Source of the DNA: Phaeosaccion multiseriatum
Taxonomy: Eukaryota; Ochrophyta, other classes
DNA: 64,000 nt
Reading direction: 5' to 3'
Assembly (NCBI GenBank): GCA_965112735.1
Contig: OZ218952.1
Span: 2,790,001-2,854,000 of the forward strand
Below are positions 33,170 through 45,044 of the stretch, piece after piece. Below the pieces are notes generated by a model. That model did not search any database, was not told the DNA's origin, and worked only from the letters and a program-made list of their open reading frames with translations. The translations under genes were made by a program, and so were the position numbers. Positions within the stretch are counted from its first letter, which is position 1. Each line of letters starts with the position of its first letter.

Positions 33170-35336
33170 ATGGGGGCTCTTGCCAGCAAAGCAGAAGATG
33201 GTGCAAACGGCAGAAAAGTCTCGGTGAGGAGCGGGGTCCCCCTCTTCTCTCTCCACTCTCTCCCTTTCTCTACCTTCTTGTTCTCTCTCTCACCCTCCTC
33301 TCCAGCTCTCTCTCCTCTCTCTCTCAATCTCTCTCGCACAAACACACAAGCACACATTCATAGTGAGAAACAACTCTGCCTACTCCTGCTGCCATTGCTG
33401 CTGCTGCTGATCACCTCTACGGTGCCTCCCTCTCTTCCCACCGCCACCCTCTCCCCCTCCCCCTTGCCCTCCTCCTCTCCCCACCCACTTACCCCCCCCC
33501 TTGCCTGGACTCGAACCCGGTGTGCACACACGTGGGCAGTCAAAGGAGACGCCTAATAAGATAGTGGAGACTCTTTTCCGCACATATGAACCCAAGCCAA
33601 TTATGGAGTGTTGGACCATCTACGCTGAAGACAGAGTGAGTGAGCTGTTCGACAGTCCGTAACTGTAGGACGAGTTTCAGCACACTGTCGCACGTTTACT
33701 GATCTGAAAGGGGGAGAGGGAAGCTTGGTTGGTAGGCCGAGAGACGCATAATGCCATGTGGTTGGCGTGAGTGGCGTAGCGAGAGAGAATGCCTCACCCC
33801 CTTTTCATTCTCTCCCCTTGTCTTTCTTCCTTCTTGAACTGGCTGGGAGAAGAAAAAAACAGTGGACAAGGAGGCCTTTGACGAAATCTTTGGGCTCTTG
33901 ATCGGCGACCCGGACCTCCCCTACGCCCTCTTCAGCGAAAATGCGACAGTCGAGCCCCTCAGGGTTAGTGTAGCGTGAGCGCCGACAGCAGGCATGTGGG
34001 TCGGAGGCATGCCTTCCTCCTTCCCTTCCTTTTTTCCTAATCTTAAAAGCCCCCCCCCCCCCCCTCTCTTCCTCCTCCTCCTTCCTCGGCGGGCGACGAT
34101 GTCTTACCTGCCTGTGCCTTTTGTATGCCCGCTTGCCTCGTGCTTGCACCACCCAGGTCTTTGCCACCCTCGCCCTCCTTTGTAGAACCAACCTCCACAC
34201 AGTCGCCAACCTCATCCTCATCATGTTCGTCTCTGACGGAGGTCCCCTCATCACGGAGCTTGAGCTGCAGACAATGTTCAAAGTCGTCACCAAAGGCGTG
34301 TCTCTCCTCACAGGTTAGCCTCCTCCTCCTCCTCCTCCTCCTCCTCCTCCTCCTCCTCCTCCTCCTCCTCCTCCTCCTCCTCCTCCTCCTCCTCCTCCTC
34401 CTCCTCCTCCTCCTCCTCCTCCTCCTCCTCCTCCTCCTCCTCCTCCTCCTCCTCCTCCTCCTCCTCCTCCTCCTCCCTCCTTGGCCCCCCCCCCTCACCC
34501 CCCCTCCACTCCATCCATACTTGAAACGCATAGGTGGAGTCACCAAGTAACCTAAGATTCACCACCACATCCCGCCCTCAATGAATGCCCCACCCCCCAC
34601 CTTCGCAGGCAAACCCTCTCCCCCCCTCGGGGTTCTGCAGAGCCTAGCCAAAAAGGCCATCGACTCAGGTGCTTATCACCGCTCGTTGGCAGAGGGAGTA
34701 GGAGGAGGGGCGGGGGGAGAGGGAGTAGGAGGAGGGACAGGGGCAGGAGGAGCAATAGGAGGAGGGGAGGGGGGAGCCGGAGAGGATGCTGCAGCTGCTG
34801 CTACCATCGGCGATGCATCTCCCGGCATGAAACGCGCAATGGCTCCGACCGACTTCTGGCACTTCATCAACGACGATGAAATGGTCATGTCCTTCCTCTC
34901 AGCCATTCACCCCACGCCAGCTCAGGTGAGTGGTGGCAGTTCGTGAAGGGTACGAGAAAGAGGGAGGGAGGAAAGGGGGCCGAGGGAGGGGAGGGAGGGG
35001 AGGGAGGGAAGGAGTTTTGAGGAGGTGCGATGTGATACCTTCCGTGGGTAGGTGAACCCCCCCGGCCATCGATCTGTGTCTCTCCGTCTATCTATGCGTC
35101 CATCCCCAGCGATCCACCACTCTGATATTGTCGCCGCTCCCATGGTATTTCTCTCTCATCTTTGCTTTTGTCGCTCTGGGGTGGGAACACCACACACACA
35201 TACACACACGCACATACACACACATACACACACATACACACACAAACGTATGCACCCACACCCACACATACATATACATACATACATACATACATACATA
35301 CATACATACATACATACAAACATACACATACATATA

Positions 35337-35379
<43 letters not shown>

Positions 35380-38300
35380 ACGTACACACATACACACACA
35401 TACACACACATACACACAAACACACATACGCACACGCACACAAACACACACATACGCACACGCACACATGCACACACACATACGCACACGCACACACGCA
35501 CACACACATACACACACGCGCAAGACTCATGGTCGGCACCATAGAGGAGGAGGAGAGCAGGGCGGCTCGCGCGGCGCGAGAGGGAGCCATAAGCCCGAGC
35601 GGCACCGCAGCCGGCACCCCTCCACAGAGAGTGGGAGGAGCGCATCCCGTTACGCCAGCGTGTCATCGCAGTCCACCCAAACGGAAAGAGGAGGAGGGGG
35701 AGGAGGAGGAGGAGGAGGAGGAGGAGGAGTAGGCTTGGGTCTGCATGCCGATCTTCAGCAGCACGTATCAACCCTCGTCGTAAAGCGTGACTTTGTTCTC
35801 GGAGGGGACGTCAACAAGGGGGGATCGGGAGTAGTGGATGGCAATGGTCCGGGGGGAGGAGGGGGAGGACCTGAGGGAGACGGTGTGAGCGAGACCAGCA
35901 GCGTGGCAGCGGCGGCAACAAAGCGAGGACAGCACCAGGAACCGGCTTATGAGATGGAATTTGACGAGCGACCATTTCTGTGGAGAAAGATGTTGTGGGA
36001 GCTAGAGAGGCCCTCCCAATGGACCCGTGTGAGGAAGAAGGCAGCATTGCGCCGGCCTCCCCCGGTTGATCTGGGCACGCTTCGACACGGCACCACCACC
36101 TTCGTCGCCCCCTCCTCCTCCTCCTCCTCCTCCTCCCCCACGGCCGCGCAGCAGGGGCAGGGGGGGCAGGGGAGTCCAATTGGGGGAGGGGGAGCCATAT
36201 CACCAACTGCTCGTCGCAGTGGTGCTAATGGTGGTGGTGGTGGTGGTGGTGGTGGTGGTGGTCCGTCTTGGGGAGCTGTGTTACCAACTTCTCGTCGTAG
36301 TGGTGGCCGTGGTACCTTCGCCGTATCACCAACTGCTGCTGGTGGTGGAGCCGCATCACCTAATTCTCGTCGTAGTGGTGGAGCTGGATCACCAATTCCT
36401 AGTCGTCGTAGTGGCGGGCGTGGTACCTTCGCCGTATCACCAACTGCTGGTCGTGGTCAGGGTGGTGGTCGCAAAGGGAAGAGAAGAATCGATGGTCTGG
36501 CCACGCGCCCAGGAGCAGTCGTGACTACAGCTCTGCCAGGTGGGCGCGTGCGTGGGTGGGTTATGTCAATGAATGCGTGAATTCGTGCGTGGGTGGGTGG
36601 GTGCGTGGTGGTTGGGTGGGTGGTGGGTGCGTGGGTGGGTGGGTGGGTGGTGACTGGATGGGTGGGTGGTGGATGGATGGGTGGGTGGGTGGGCAAGAGT
36701 GAGGAGTGAGACGGGACGGAGGGACGGAGGGACGGAAGGAGCATTCATTGACTTAATAGGAATCACCTGAGGGACGAAGGGACGATGGTGAGCGGCTCTA
36801 CCGGCAGGGATGCTCTTCATCGTCGTTGTAAAGAGAAGCGCGAGTGCTCATCGACCACGCCGATCTGGAGCCTCTTACGCCGTCTTCTCTTTCCTTCATG
36901 CCGACTCTTAGCCGCCAACTTGCCTCTTGCTTGCCTCTTATCTACCTGTCTGCCTGTCTGCCTATCTGCCTCTCTCTCTCTCTCATCTGATCCCCCTCTG
37001 AACAGTGTCCAAGTTGATTCGGCGGTTAGTACAGGACCAGAGGGGAGGCGTCCGTCCTTCGGCTGTGCCGGTCATACACTCGAAGAAGGCCACCGCCGCT
37101 GCTGCTACTGCTGCTTCTGCTGCTGCCGCCGCCGCTGCTGCTGCTGCTGCTGCTGCTGCCAATCCTGGTGCTGGTTCCGAGCGAAAGGCTCAACGGCCAC
37201 AGGGAGCAAGATGGGAAGGGGACAGGGGAGGACAGCGAGGCGGGAAGGGAGGCGGCTCCCCAGGGAGAAATGCTTCCCGGGCAGCCGCCGCTGCCGCCGC
37301 TGCTTCTGCTGCTGCTGCTGCTGCGGCACTACCTGATTTCGCAGGCGGAGTCATTGCCATGGTTGGCTGGCGCGAGGTGTGTGTATGTATATATGGACTT
37401 GGGTTTCTATGTGTGTATACCGACTGACCCGTGAGGACCACCGCTTCTCTCCCAGGTGGCCACTGCCATCGTTCAGTCCGCAAAGAAGGCCTCTCTCTCT
37501 CTCTCTCGAGCGCCGCGGAAGGGAGGCCTAGCAGATGCGAGGAACGATAAAAGAGGTCGAGCGCCGCAAAAACAACAACAGGAACAGCAGTTGGTGATAC
37601 AGCAGCAGCAACAGAGACAGCAAGGCCAACACAGCCCCTCGGGCGAACGCGCGCGACTGGCGATGATGACGGGCAAGAATGCCCTGCCTGTTGGTTCTCC
37701 GTCCCCACCTCCTTTGGCATTGTCACCGTCACCGCCACCTCCACACGACCCTCACGAAAGCATGGTGAACTTGATTGCACGAGAGCTTAGTCAGGAGCTG
37801 AGGTTGAGGCATCTTCTTCACAGAGGGAGGTGGGGGGGGGTGAGGGCCAAGGAGGGGGACAAGGAGAATGGAAACGCGGATGCGGAGAAGATCATAATAC
37901 CGGACGGTAAGCTACACAGTCCACATTCACACTCCTACTGATAACTCTCTCTCTCTGTCTCTCTCTGTCTCTCTCTGTCTCTCTCTCTCTGTGCCTCCTG
38001 AAGAGTTTCTCATTTCTCAGCAAGGGTTCCAAAACTGACACTCACACTGACACGGACACTCTGACACTAGCACTCAAACTGACACACACCAACCCTGACA
38101 CTGGCACTGGCACCCAAATTGACCCTCACACTGAACCCCTCACAATTGATTGATTGCCCGTCCCCCCTCTCTCTGGACCCTCCGAAGAGCTGGACATTGC
38201 TCCTGAGATTTTGGCTTTGCTGCAACGGTTCCGAGCTAACATGATGAGAAATAAAGGAGGAAAGGGCGGGGCGGGGGTAGGGGAAGGGGGGGATGGTATA

Positions 38301-38591
38301 ATCTCCTCCAAAGCCAACGCTTCCACTGTCACTGCTACCACCGCATTTGGTGCGGTGTTGGCCAGAGTGAGACAGCGCAACGCTCGAGCTGCGGCGGGTG
38401 AGTGAGTGGGTGATGGAGGGAGGGAGGGAGGGAGGGAGAGAGAGAGGGCGGGGCGGGGTGGAGTGTGTGAGTGCGTGCGTATACGAGTGAGTGATTGAGT
38501 GAGTGAGTTGTATTATAGAGCGAACTGGCTCGATGGATAGTTGCTACTGACTTTCAGGCGACTATTGTGTGAGTGAGTGAGTGAGTGAATG

Positions 38592-38650
<59 letters not shown>

Positions 38651-39496
38651 GTGAGTGACTGAGCGAGTGAGCTAGTGCGTTCGTTCGTTGTTCCTTCGAT
38701 TGTTCGTGAGTGAGTGATTGAGTGAGTGAGCGAGTGAGTGAGTGCGCGGGTGAGTGAGTGCATTCATTCGTTTGTTCGTGAGTGAGTGAGTGAGGGAGTG
38801 AGGGAGTGAGTGAGTGAATGAGTGGGTGAGTGAATAAGTGATGAGTGAGTGAGCGAGTGAGTTAGTGCGTTCGTTCGTTGTTCCTTCGATTGTTCGTTCG
38901 TGAGTGAGTGAGTGAGTGAGTGAGTGAGTGAGTGAGTGAAGGAGTGATGAGTGAGTGAGTGATGAGTGAGTGAGTGAGTGAGTGAGTGAGTGAGTGAGTG
39001 AGTGAGTGAGTGAACGCGTGCGTGCATAGGTTCCTGAGTGAGTGAGTGAGTGAGTGAGTCGTGCTTATGTGTGTATGTATACAGTGTTGATTGGTCATGC
39101 CCACAAACACATTCCCTCCCGAATCCCCCCCACCGATGGGAAGGAAGGACGAACGAAAATCTCTTGCCCAAGCCTCTGTCCCACCCCACACACCATTGTC
39201 GCCATCTCCCCCACCAATCAGGAAAGGGGAAGAATGGTGGTGCAGATGCCTCTGGAGAGATCCCGTTGTTCTACTCTCCACCTTCCCACCTCCCGCCTCC
39301 GGTGCTGCTCACGGAGGATTTTGCTTTCAACCTTGCTCGGTGCGTTGCCTGCGGAGCCCCTGCGACGGCTGTGTTTTGGCCAAAGAGTACGAATGGAGAG
39401 GGAGATAATGGTGATGATGCTGGTGATGATGGTGCTGATGATGATGTTGATGGCAACAGCAACAGCAGCAACCACAACAACAACACCCACAACAGC

Positions 39497-39551
<55 letters not shown>

Positions 39552-39601
39552 TCATCAACAACAACAACTACAACAACCACAACAACTACAACAACGACGA
39601 C

Positions 39602-39634
<33 letters not shown>

Positions 39635-39662
39635 GACAACAACCACAACAACCACAACAACC

Positions 39663-39699
<37 letters not shown>

Positions 39700-39716
39700 C
39701 CACAACAACAACAACC

Positions 39717-39756
<40 letters not shown>

Positions 39757-42718
39757 CGACGACGACGACGACGGCAAGAGGAACAGGAAGAAGCGCAGGC
39801 TCAATTGGGGCCGCGGTCGCGTGTGTCACGTGTTTGAGAGTGCCTCCTTCGCGAAGGTCCTTGCTTCCAAACTTGTTCTTCTCGGTGGTGCGGAGAAGGT
39901 GAATGTGTATGTATGTGTGTGTGCGTGTGAGTGTGTGTATGTGAGTGTGTATGTGTGTATGTGTATGTGTGGTGTGTGACCTTCGGGGGCAGGAGTGTGT
40001 GTTTCCCACTCACTTACCCACCTACCCACACACCCACTTACCCACCTCCCTACCCACACACCCACTGTTCGCACCCTCCCACCCTCTGCCCTGACACCCA
40101 CCCACCCTCTGTCCTGACACCCACCCACCCTCTGTCCTGACACCCACCCACCCTCTGTCCTGACACCCACCCACCCTCTGTCCTGACACCCCACCCACCC
40201 TCTGTCCTGACACCCACCCACCCTCTGTCCTGACACCCACCCACCCTCTGTCCTGACACCCATCCACCCTCTGTCCTGACACCCACCCACCCTCTGTCCT
40301 GACACCCACCCACCCTCTGTCCTGACACCCCACCCACCCTCTGTCCTGACACCCACCCACCCTCTGTCCTGACACCCACCCACCCTCTGTCCTGACACCC
40401 ATCCACCCTCTGTCCTGACACCCACCCACCCTCTGTCCTGACACCCACCCACCCTCTGTCCTGACACCCCACCCACCCTCTGTCCTGACACCCACCCACC
40501 CTCTATCCTGACACCCACCCACCCTCTGTCCTGATACCCCACCCACCCTCTGTCCTGACACCCACCCACCCTCTGTCCTGACACCCCACCCCCCCTCTGT
40601 CCTGACACCCCACCCCCCCTCTGTCCTGACACCCACCCACCCTCTGTCCTGACACCCACCCACCCTCTGTCCTGACACCCACCCACCCTCTGTCCTGACA
40701 CCCACCCACCCTCTGTCCTGACACCCACCCACCCTCTGTCCTGACACCCACCCTCTGTCCTGACACCCACCCACCCTCTGTCCTGACACCCACCCACCCT
40801 CTGTCCTGACACCCACCCACCCTCTGTCCTGACACCCCACCCACCCTCTGTCCTGACACCCACCCACCCTCTGTCCTGACACCCACCCACCCTCTTTCCT
40901 GATACCCACCCACCCTCTGTCCTGACACCCCACCCACCCTCTGTCCTGACACCCACCCACCCTCTGTCCTGACATCCACCCACCCTCTGTCCTGACACCC
41001 ACCCTCTGTCCTGACACCCACCCACCCTCTATCCTGACACCCACCCACCCTCTGTCCTGACACCCACCCTCTGTCCTGACACCCACCCACCCTCTGTCCT
41101 GACACCCACCCACCCTCTGTCCTGACACCCACCCACCCTCTGTCCTGACACCCCACCCACCCTCTGTCCTGACACCCACCCACCCTCTGTCCTGACACCC
41201 ACCCACCCTCTTTCCTGATACCCACCCACCCTCTGTCCTGACACCCCACCCACCCTCTGTCCTAACACCCACCCACCCTCTGTCCTGACACCCACCCACC
41301 CTCTGTCCTGACACCCACCCTCTGTCCTGACACCCACCCACCCTCTGTCCTGACACCCACCCACCCTCTGTCCTGACACCCACCCCCCCTCTGTCCTGAC
41401 ACCCCACCCACCCTCTGTCCTGACACCCACCCACCCTCTGTCCTGACACCCACCCACCCTCTTTCCTGATACCCACCCACCCTCTGTCCTGACACCCCAC
41501 CCACCCTCTGTCCTGGCACCCACCCATCCACCCCCCGTCCTGACACCCACCCATCCTCTGTCCTGACACGCCTCCTCACAGTTGGCGGTGTATAACCTAC
41601 TGAAGGGCGGTGTGTCTTTGGGCTATACATGCGAGAATACTCCTCCGGACCCAGCAAAGAGGTAGGTAGTAGGCTAGAGGGGAGAGGGAGCGAGAGAGGG
41701 AGGGAGGGAGGGAGGAAGGGAGAGAGCAAGGGACGGAGGGAGGGAGAAAGGGAAGGACGGACGGAGGGAGAGAGGGAGGCAGACTCTTTCGCGTGCGTGG
41801 GGAAAAGCCAGGCATGTGAGCGTCTCTTGGTGTCGTACCTTCTTCCGCTCACAGACTGCTTGGGATCATCTGACTGCTTGACACCATCCGGACATCGTGT
41901 GCTATTCTACTCGCTCCCCCTCTCTCACCCCCTCCCTCCTTCCCTCCCTCCCCCCTCCCCTCCTTCCCTCCCTTCCCCCCCTCTCTTCCTCCCTCCCTCC
42001 CTCCCTCCCTCCAAACCTACCTACTTACCTACCTACCTACCTTCTCCTCTCCCTTCCCGAACAGAGCCGAGAACGGGGCTCAGGCGAAACTCATCAGGAA
42101 GCTGAGGAAGAAAACGCTGACCCGGAGACCTCACACCCTTCCAGGCTCAATGAGCGTATTGAAGGCGCTAAGCAGTATGGTAGAGGCTGAAGTTGACGGA
42201 GCAGCGGTGGTGGACGTGGGGGGAGGCTACGTCGGGGCATTCGTGTTGTCAGACCTGAGCGAGTTGGTTCTACTCGCAGCCATGGTAGGAAGGGAGGGAG
42301 AAGGAGGACGGGGAGGAGGGGGGGCAGGAGGAGGAGGAGCAGGAGGGGGGGGGGCAGGGGGGGGAGGGGGAGGAGGAGAAGTAGGAGGAGAAGGAGCAGC
42401 AGCGGGAGCAGTAGAAGGAGGAGGAGAAGGAGGAGGAAGACATAGGAAGTACATTACCGCTACCGCAGTCCTTGCTGAGGAAGAGCAGACACGAGGCGTT
42501 GATGGATGTGGTGGGCCCCTCCAAGCGGTTGTTGCCCCCTGTGAAGGAGGAGGAGGAGGAGGAGGAGGAGGAGGAGAAGGAGGAGGAGGAGGGGGAGGAG
42601 GAGGAGGAGGAGGAGGAGGAGGAGGAGGAGGAGGAGGAGGAGAAGAAGGAGGAGGAGGAGGAGGAGGAGGAGGAGCAGGAGGAGGAGGGGGAGGAGGAGG
42701 AGGAGGAGGAGGAGGAGG

Positions 42719-42768
<50 letters not shown>

Positions 42769-44686
42769 AAGGAGGAGGAGGAGGAGGAGGAGGAGGAGGA
42801 GGAGGAGGAGGAGGAGGAGGAGGAGGAGGAGGAGGAGGAGGAGGAGGAGGAGGAGGAGGAGGAGGAGGAGGAGGAGGAGGAGGAGGAGGAGGAGGAGGAG
42901 GAGGAGGAGGAGGAGGAGACGGTGGATCCGGCTACGTGAGTTCCGCATACACGGGGTGGTCTGACGGGGGGTCTGGGTACAGTTCACATAGCACGAGTGG
43001 AATACTCCCCGCCCCCATGGAAGGAAACGCAGCAGCCGCAGCTCTCGTAACCGCAGCTGCGAGGAAAGCGCTTCTTGAGGAGCGCACATCGCCGCCACCG
43101 CCGGACCCCTCTCGAGGGAATAACGGAGGCCGCGATCCGTCCCGACTCACATCGAGGTCAAGTGTGAGGTCAAGTGTGCGCATTGGAGGGACAAGGACGG
43201 GGGCAGCGAGTGCAGCTGCTGCAGCGGCTGCGACCGACGGCCGGCGGGATGGTGTGGATGACGGGCGAAATCATGAGTCTTGGGTGGCGGAGGTGCTACC
43301 CAACTTTCTGTCACTCATCCTCACGACCTCGGTGCACCAACTGCTCATGCTGAAGCTGCGAAGGGAGAGGCAGGAAAAGGAGGAGAAAGCAAGGGTGAGC
43401 GAGGAGAGGAGGACGGAAGGAAGCAAGGAAGGAAGGAAGGAAGGAAGGAAAAGGGACAGAGGGGTTGCTCTCTGCTGCCATGCTTCGCAGCCGACTGAGC
43501 TTTCCCCTTCCTCTTTTCCACTCTCCCCCCCCCCCCCCAACATGCCACGACGTCCCCTTTCCCCTCCCTTCCTTCCTCCCTCCCTCCCTTCCTGCCTCCC
43601 TCCCTCCCTCCCTTCCTGCCATCCCTCCCCCCCCCCCTTCCCTCTAGACGATGGCCAAGCGCCGTAAGCAGATATCCAACGCCCTTGCCTTGGCCTTTGC
43701 CCATTCAAGGATGGGAAGGTCCCTCACCTTCGCTGAAGCGCAGGACAGATGGGGCGGGTTTGTGGAGGAGTTTGAGGTGAGTTTGAGTTTCAGTGTCAGT
43801 TCTAGTTTCAGGTTGCGTTGGTCAGATGCAGTTCCAGGTTTTGCAGATGCAGTTTCAGGTTATGCAGATTCAGTTTCAGGTTGCCGTCCCAGGTCCACTT
43901 TCAACTTTTTGTTCCTTGCCAAACATCGTAGCTGTGAGATGAATCATGCTCCATCCCCTCTTTTCATGCCCTCCTTTCACCGCTTCTCTCCCCCCTTCCT
44001 CCTCCACTCCTCACACCCGTCTCTCGTCCCCTCCTCTCCTCTCTCCCTTCCTCTCCCCCTCCCCACCTCCTCCTCCCCTCACACCCGTCTCTCGTGCCCT
44101 CTTCTCTTCCCTCCCTCCCCCTCCTCCTCCCCTCCTCCTCCCCTCCCCTCCTTCCCCCTTCCTGACACCCCTTCTCACCCCCTCCTCACACCCACCTCCT
44201 CACATCCTCCTCGCATACCACCCTCCCTCCCCCTCCCCCCCTCCTCCTCCTTCTCCTCCTCGAACATCCTTCTCTTTCTCCTCCCCTCCTAACCCTCTCC
44301 TCGCATACCACCCTCCTCCTCCTCCTCCTCCCCCTCCTCCTCCTCCTCCTCCTCCCCCTCCTTCTCCTCCTTCTCCACCTCCTCCTCCTCCTCCTCCTCC
44401 TCCTCCTATCCCTCTACAGGTGCACAATAGCGATCAACTGGTGGTGGACGCAGAGAAGGGAGAAATGACCGCTGAGAGCATCGTGGATGTACGAGGCAAC
44501 CCCTCTCAAACCCTTAGAGACACTCGAGCCTGTGTGGACGGCAGAGAGACTTTGGGGTTCGCTGTTGAGCGCATGGCGAGCAGAGGCTTGTCTCGCGTGT
44601 ACGTACTTAATAGGAAGCAGCGCCCCATGGCTGTGGTGCTTCTGTCGGACTTGGCGAGGCTGGCCATGGAGTCGGAGGCCATGTGA
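33170..44686 (+). CDS. Large CBS-domain protein with a myristoylation-like N-terminus
   Basis: Sixteen exons join in frame (1679 aa): 33170-33223, 33540-33635, 33850-33963, 34157-34313, 34609-34925, 35525-36539, 37006-37376, 37456-37906, 38188-38397, 39222-39898, 41582-41661, 42065-42284, 42469-42935, 42980-43394, 43648-43776, 44420-44686. The start MGALASK fits an N-myristoylation signal. Residues ~19-140 ([34 protein letters not shown]) look EF-hand-like. A long disordered middle carries poly-Ala, poly-Asn and basic tracts. The C-terminus has two CBS-like motifs: [17 protein letters not shown] with [11 protein letters not shown], and [19 protein letters not shown] with [15 protein letters not shown] pairs usually bind adenosine nucleotides, as in AMPK gamma. 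Between them lie ~120 Glu and a Ser/Ala-rich insert. A Ca2+ or energy-sensing role is inference. The 44-nt intron at 42936-42979 is the weakest join. Confidence 0.8.
34319..34475 (+). repeat. (CTC)n array in an intron of the CBS gene
   Basis: About 52 CTC units starting five bases after the GTTAGC donor at 34314. The minus-strand poly-Arg and poly-Glu frames are artefacts. Confidence 0.96.
35190..35522 (+). repeat. CA/TACA microsatellite in an intron of the CBS gene
   Basis: ACACACAT, (TACA)n and CACACG units run to the CAAG acceptor at 35521-35524. The array forms most of the 3' part of the intron. Confidence 0.95.
36545..36700 (+). repeat. GGTG/GGGT-rich tract in an intron of the CBS gene
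   Basis: Degenerate GTGGGTGG units at the start of the intron 36540-37005. G-rich on the transcribed RNA. Confidence 0.85.
38560..39058 (+). repeat. (GAGT)n and (GA)n array in an intron of the CBS gene
   Basis: GTGA units with an uninterrupted GA run at 38596-38646. It contains an imperfect internal duplication (GCGTTCGTTCGTTGTTCCTT near 38670 and 38866). It fills most of the intron 38398-39221 and is the complement of the ACTC repeat in the cyclase gene. Confidence 0.95.
39466..39770 (+). repeat. (AAC)n array encoding poly-Asn in the CBS gene
   Basis: About 100 codons of mostly Asn with scattered His, Thr, Tyr and Asp, inside the exon 39222-39898. Sequence on both sides is in frame and protein-like ([20 protein letters not shown] before, [16 protein letters not shown] after). 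Confidence 0.9.
40077..41572 (+). repeat. 23-bp minisatellite, about 65 copies, in an intron of the CBS gene
   Basis: The unit is a permutation of CCCTCTGTCCTGACACCCAC plus CCA. It has variants of 15, 24 and other lengths and point changes. It fills the 1.68-kb intron 39899-41581 up to the CTCACAG acceptor. The G-rich complement has pairs of GGGTGGGTG. The minus-strand frames (up to 515 codons) are artefacts of a unit that is stop-free in all three phases. Confidence 0.98.
42543..42920 (+). repeat. (GGA)n array encoding poly-Glu between the CBS motifs
   Basis: In the frame set by the preceding exon sequence ([20 protein letters not shown]) the array reads as ~120 Glu with a short Gln-Glu section. 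The alternative frame would give poly-Gly. Confidence 0.85.
44230..44408 (+). repeat. CTC-rich array before the last acceptor of the CBS gene
   Basis: CTC units interspersed with CCC, ending about 10 bases before the CTCTACAG acceptor. It forms an extended polypyrimidine tract. Confidence 0.93.
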
Positions 44687-44735
44687 ATGAAAAGAGCAGT
44701 GCATGGCAGTGGATGGCAGTTGAACTACATAATCA

Positions 44736-44978
44736 TTTTTGAACACTCGATTTGCAAAGACGAGAATCGCCCAAATCGCCCGTTTTTGGGGGGGGAAGGG
44801 GGAGTGCTCTCACAGAAATGCTGACAAGTAGGGAAGGGGAAAAGCGATGAAAGCCGAAAGACTATGTGTCGGTAGACATCTCAAAGAGCTACACGAAGAG
44901 CTATAGCGCTTCTCCCAGCGTCATTTTGCGGAGTTCGTGCGATTTGGGCGATTCTTAAGCAAATCGAGTGTTAAAAAA
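44736..44978. mobile_element. MITE-like element with ~40-bp imperfect terminal inverted repeats
   Basis: The left arm starts TTTTTGAACACTCGATTTGC and continues through AGAATCGCCCAAATCGC. The right arm (44938-44978) is its reverse complement with a few differences in the middle. The interior (~160 bp) has no coding potential. No clear target-site duplication is visible. It sits directly after the CBS gene, so it could instead be a long hairpin in the 3' flank. Confidence 0.65.
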
Positions 44979-45044
44979 TTAGTAGAAAACAAATGATTCT
45001 TCCTGCTGTGGACGTGAGGGATACTTTTCACCACATGCTGAGAC

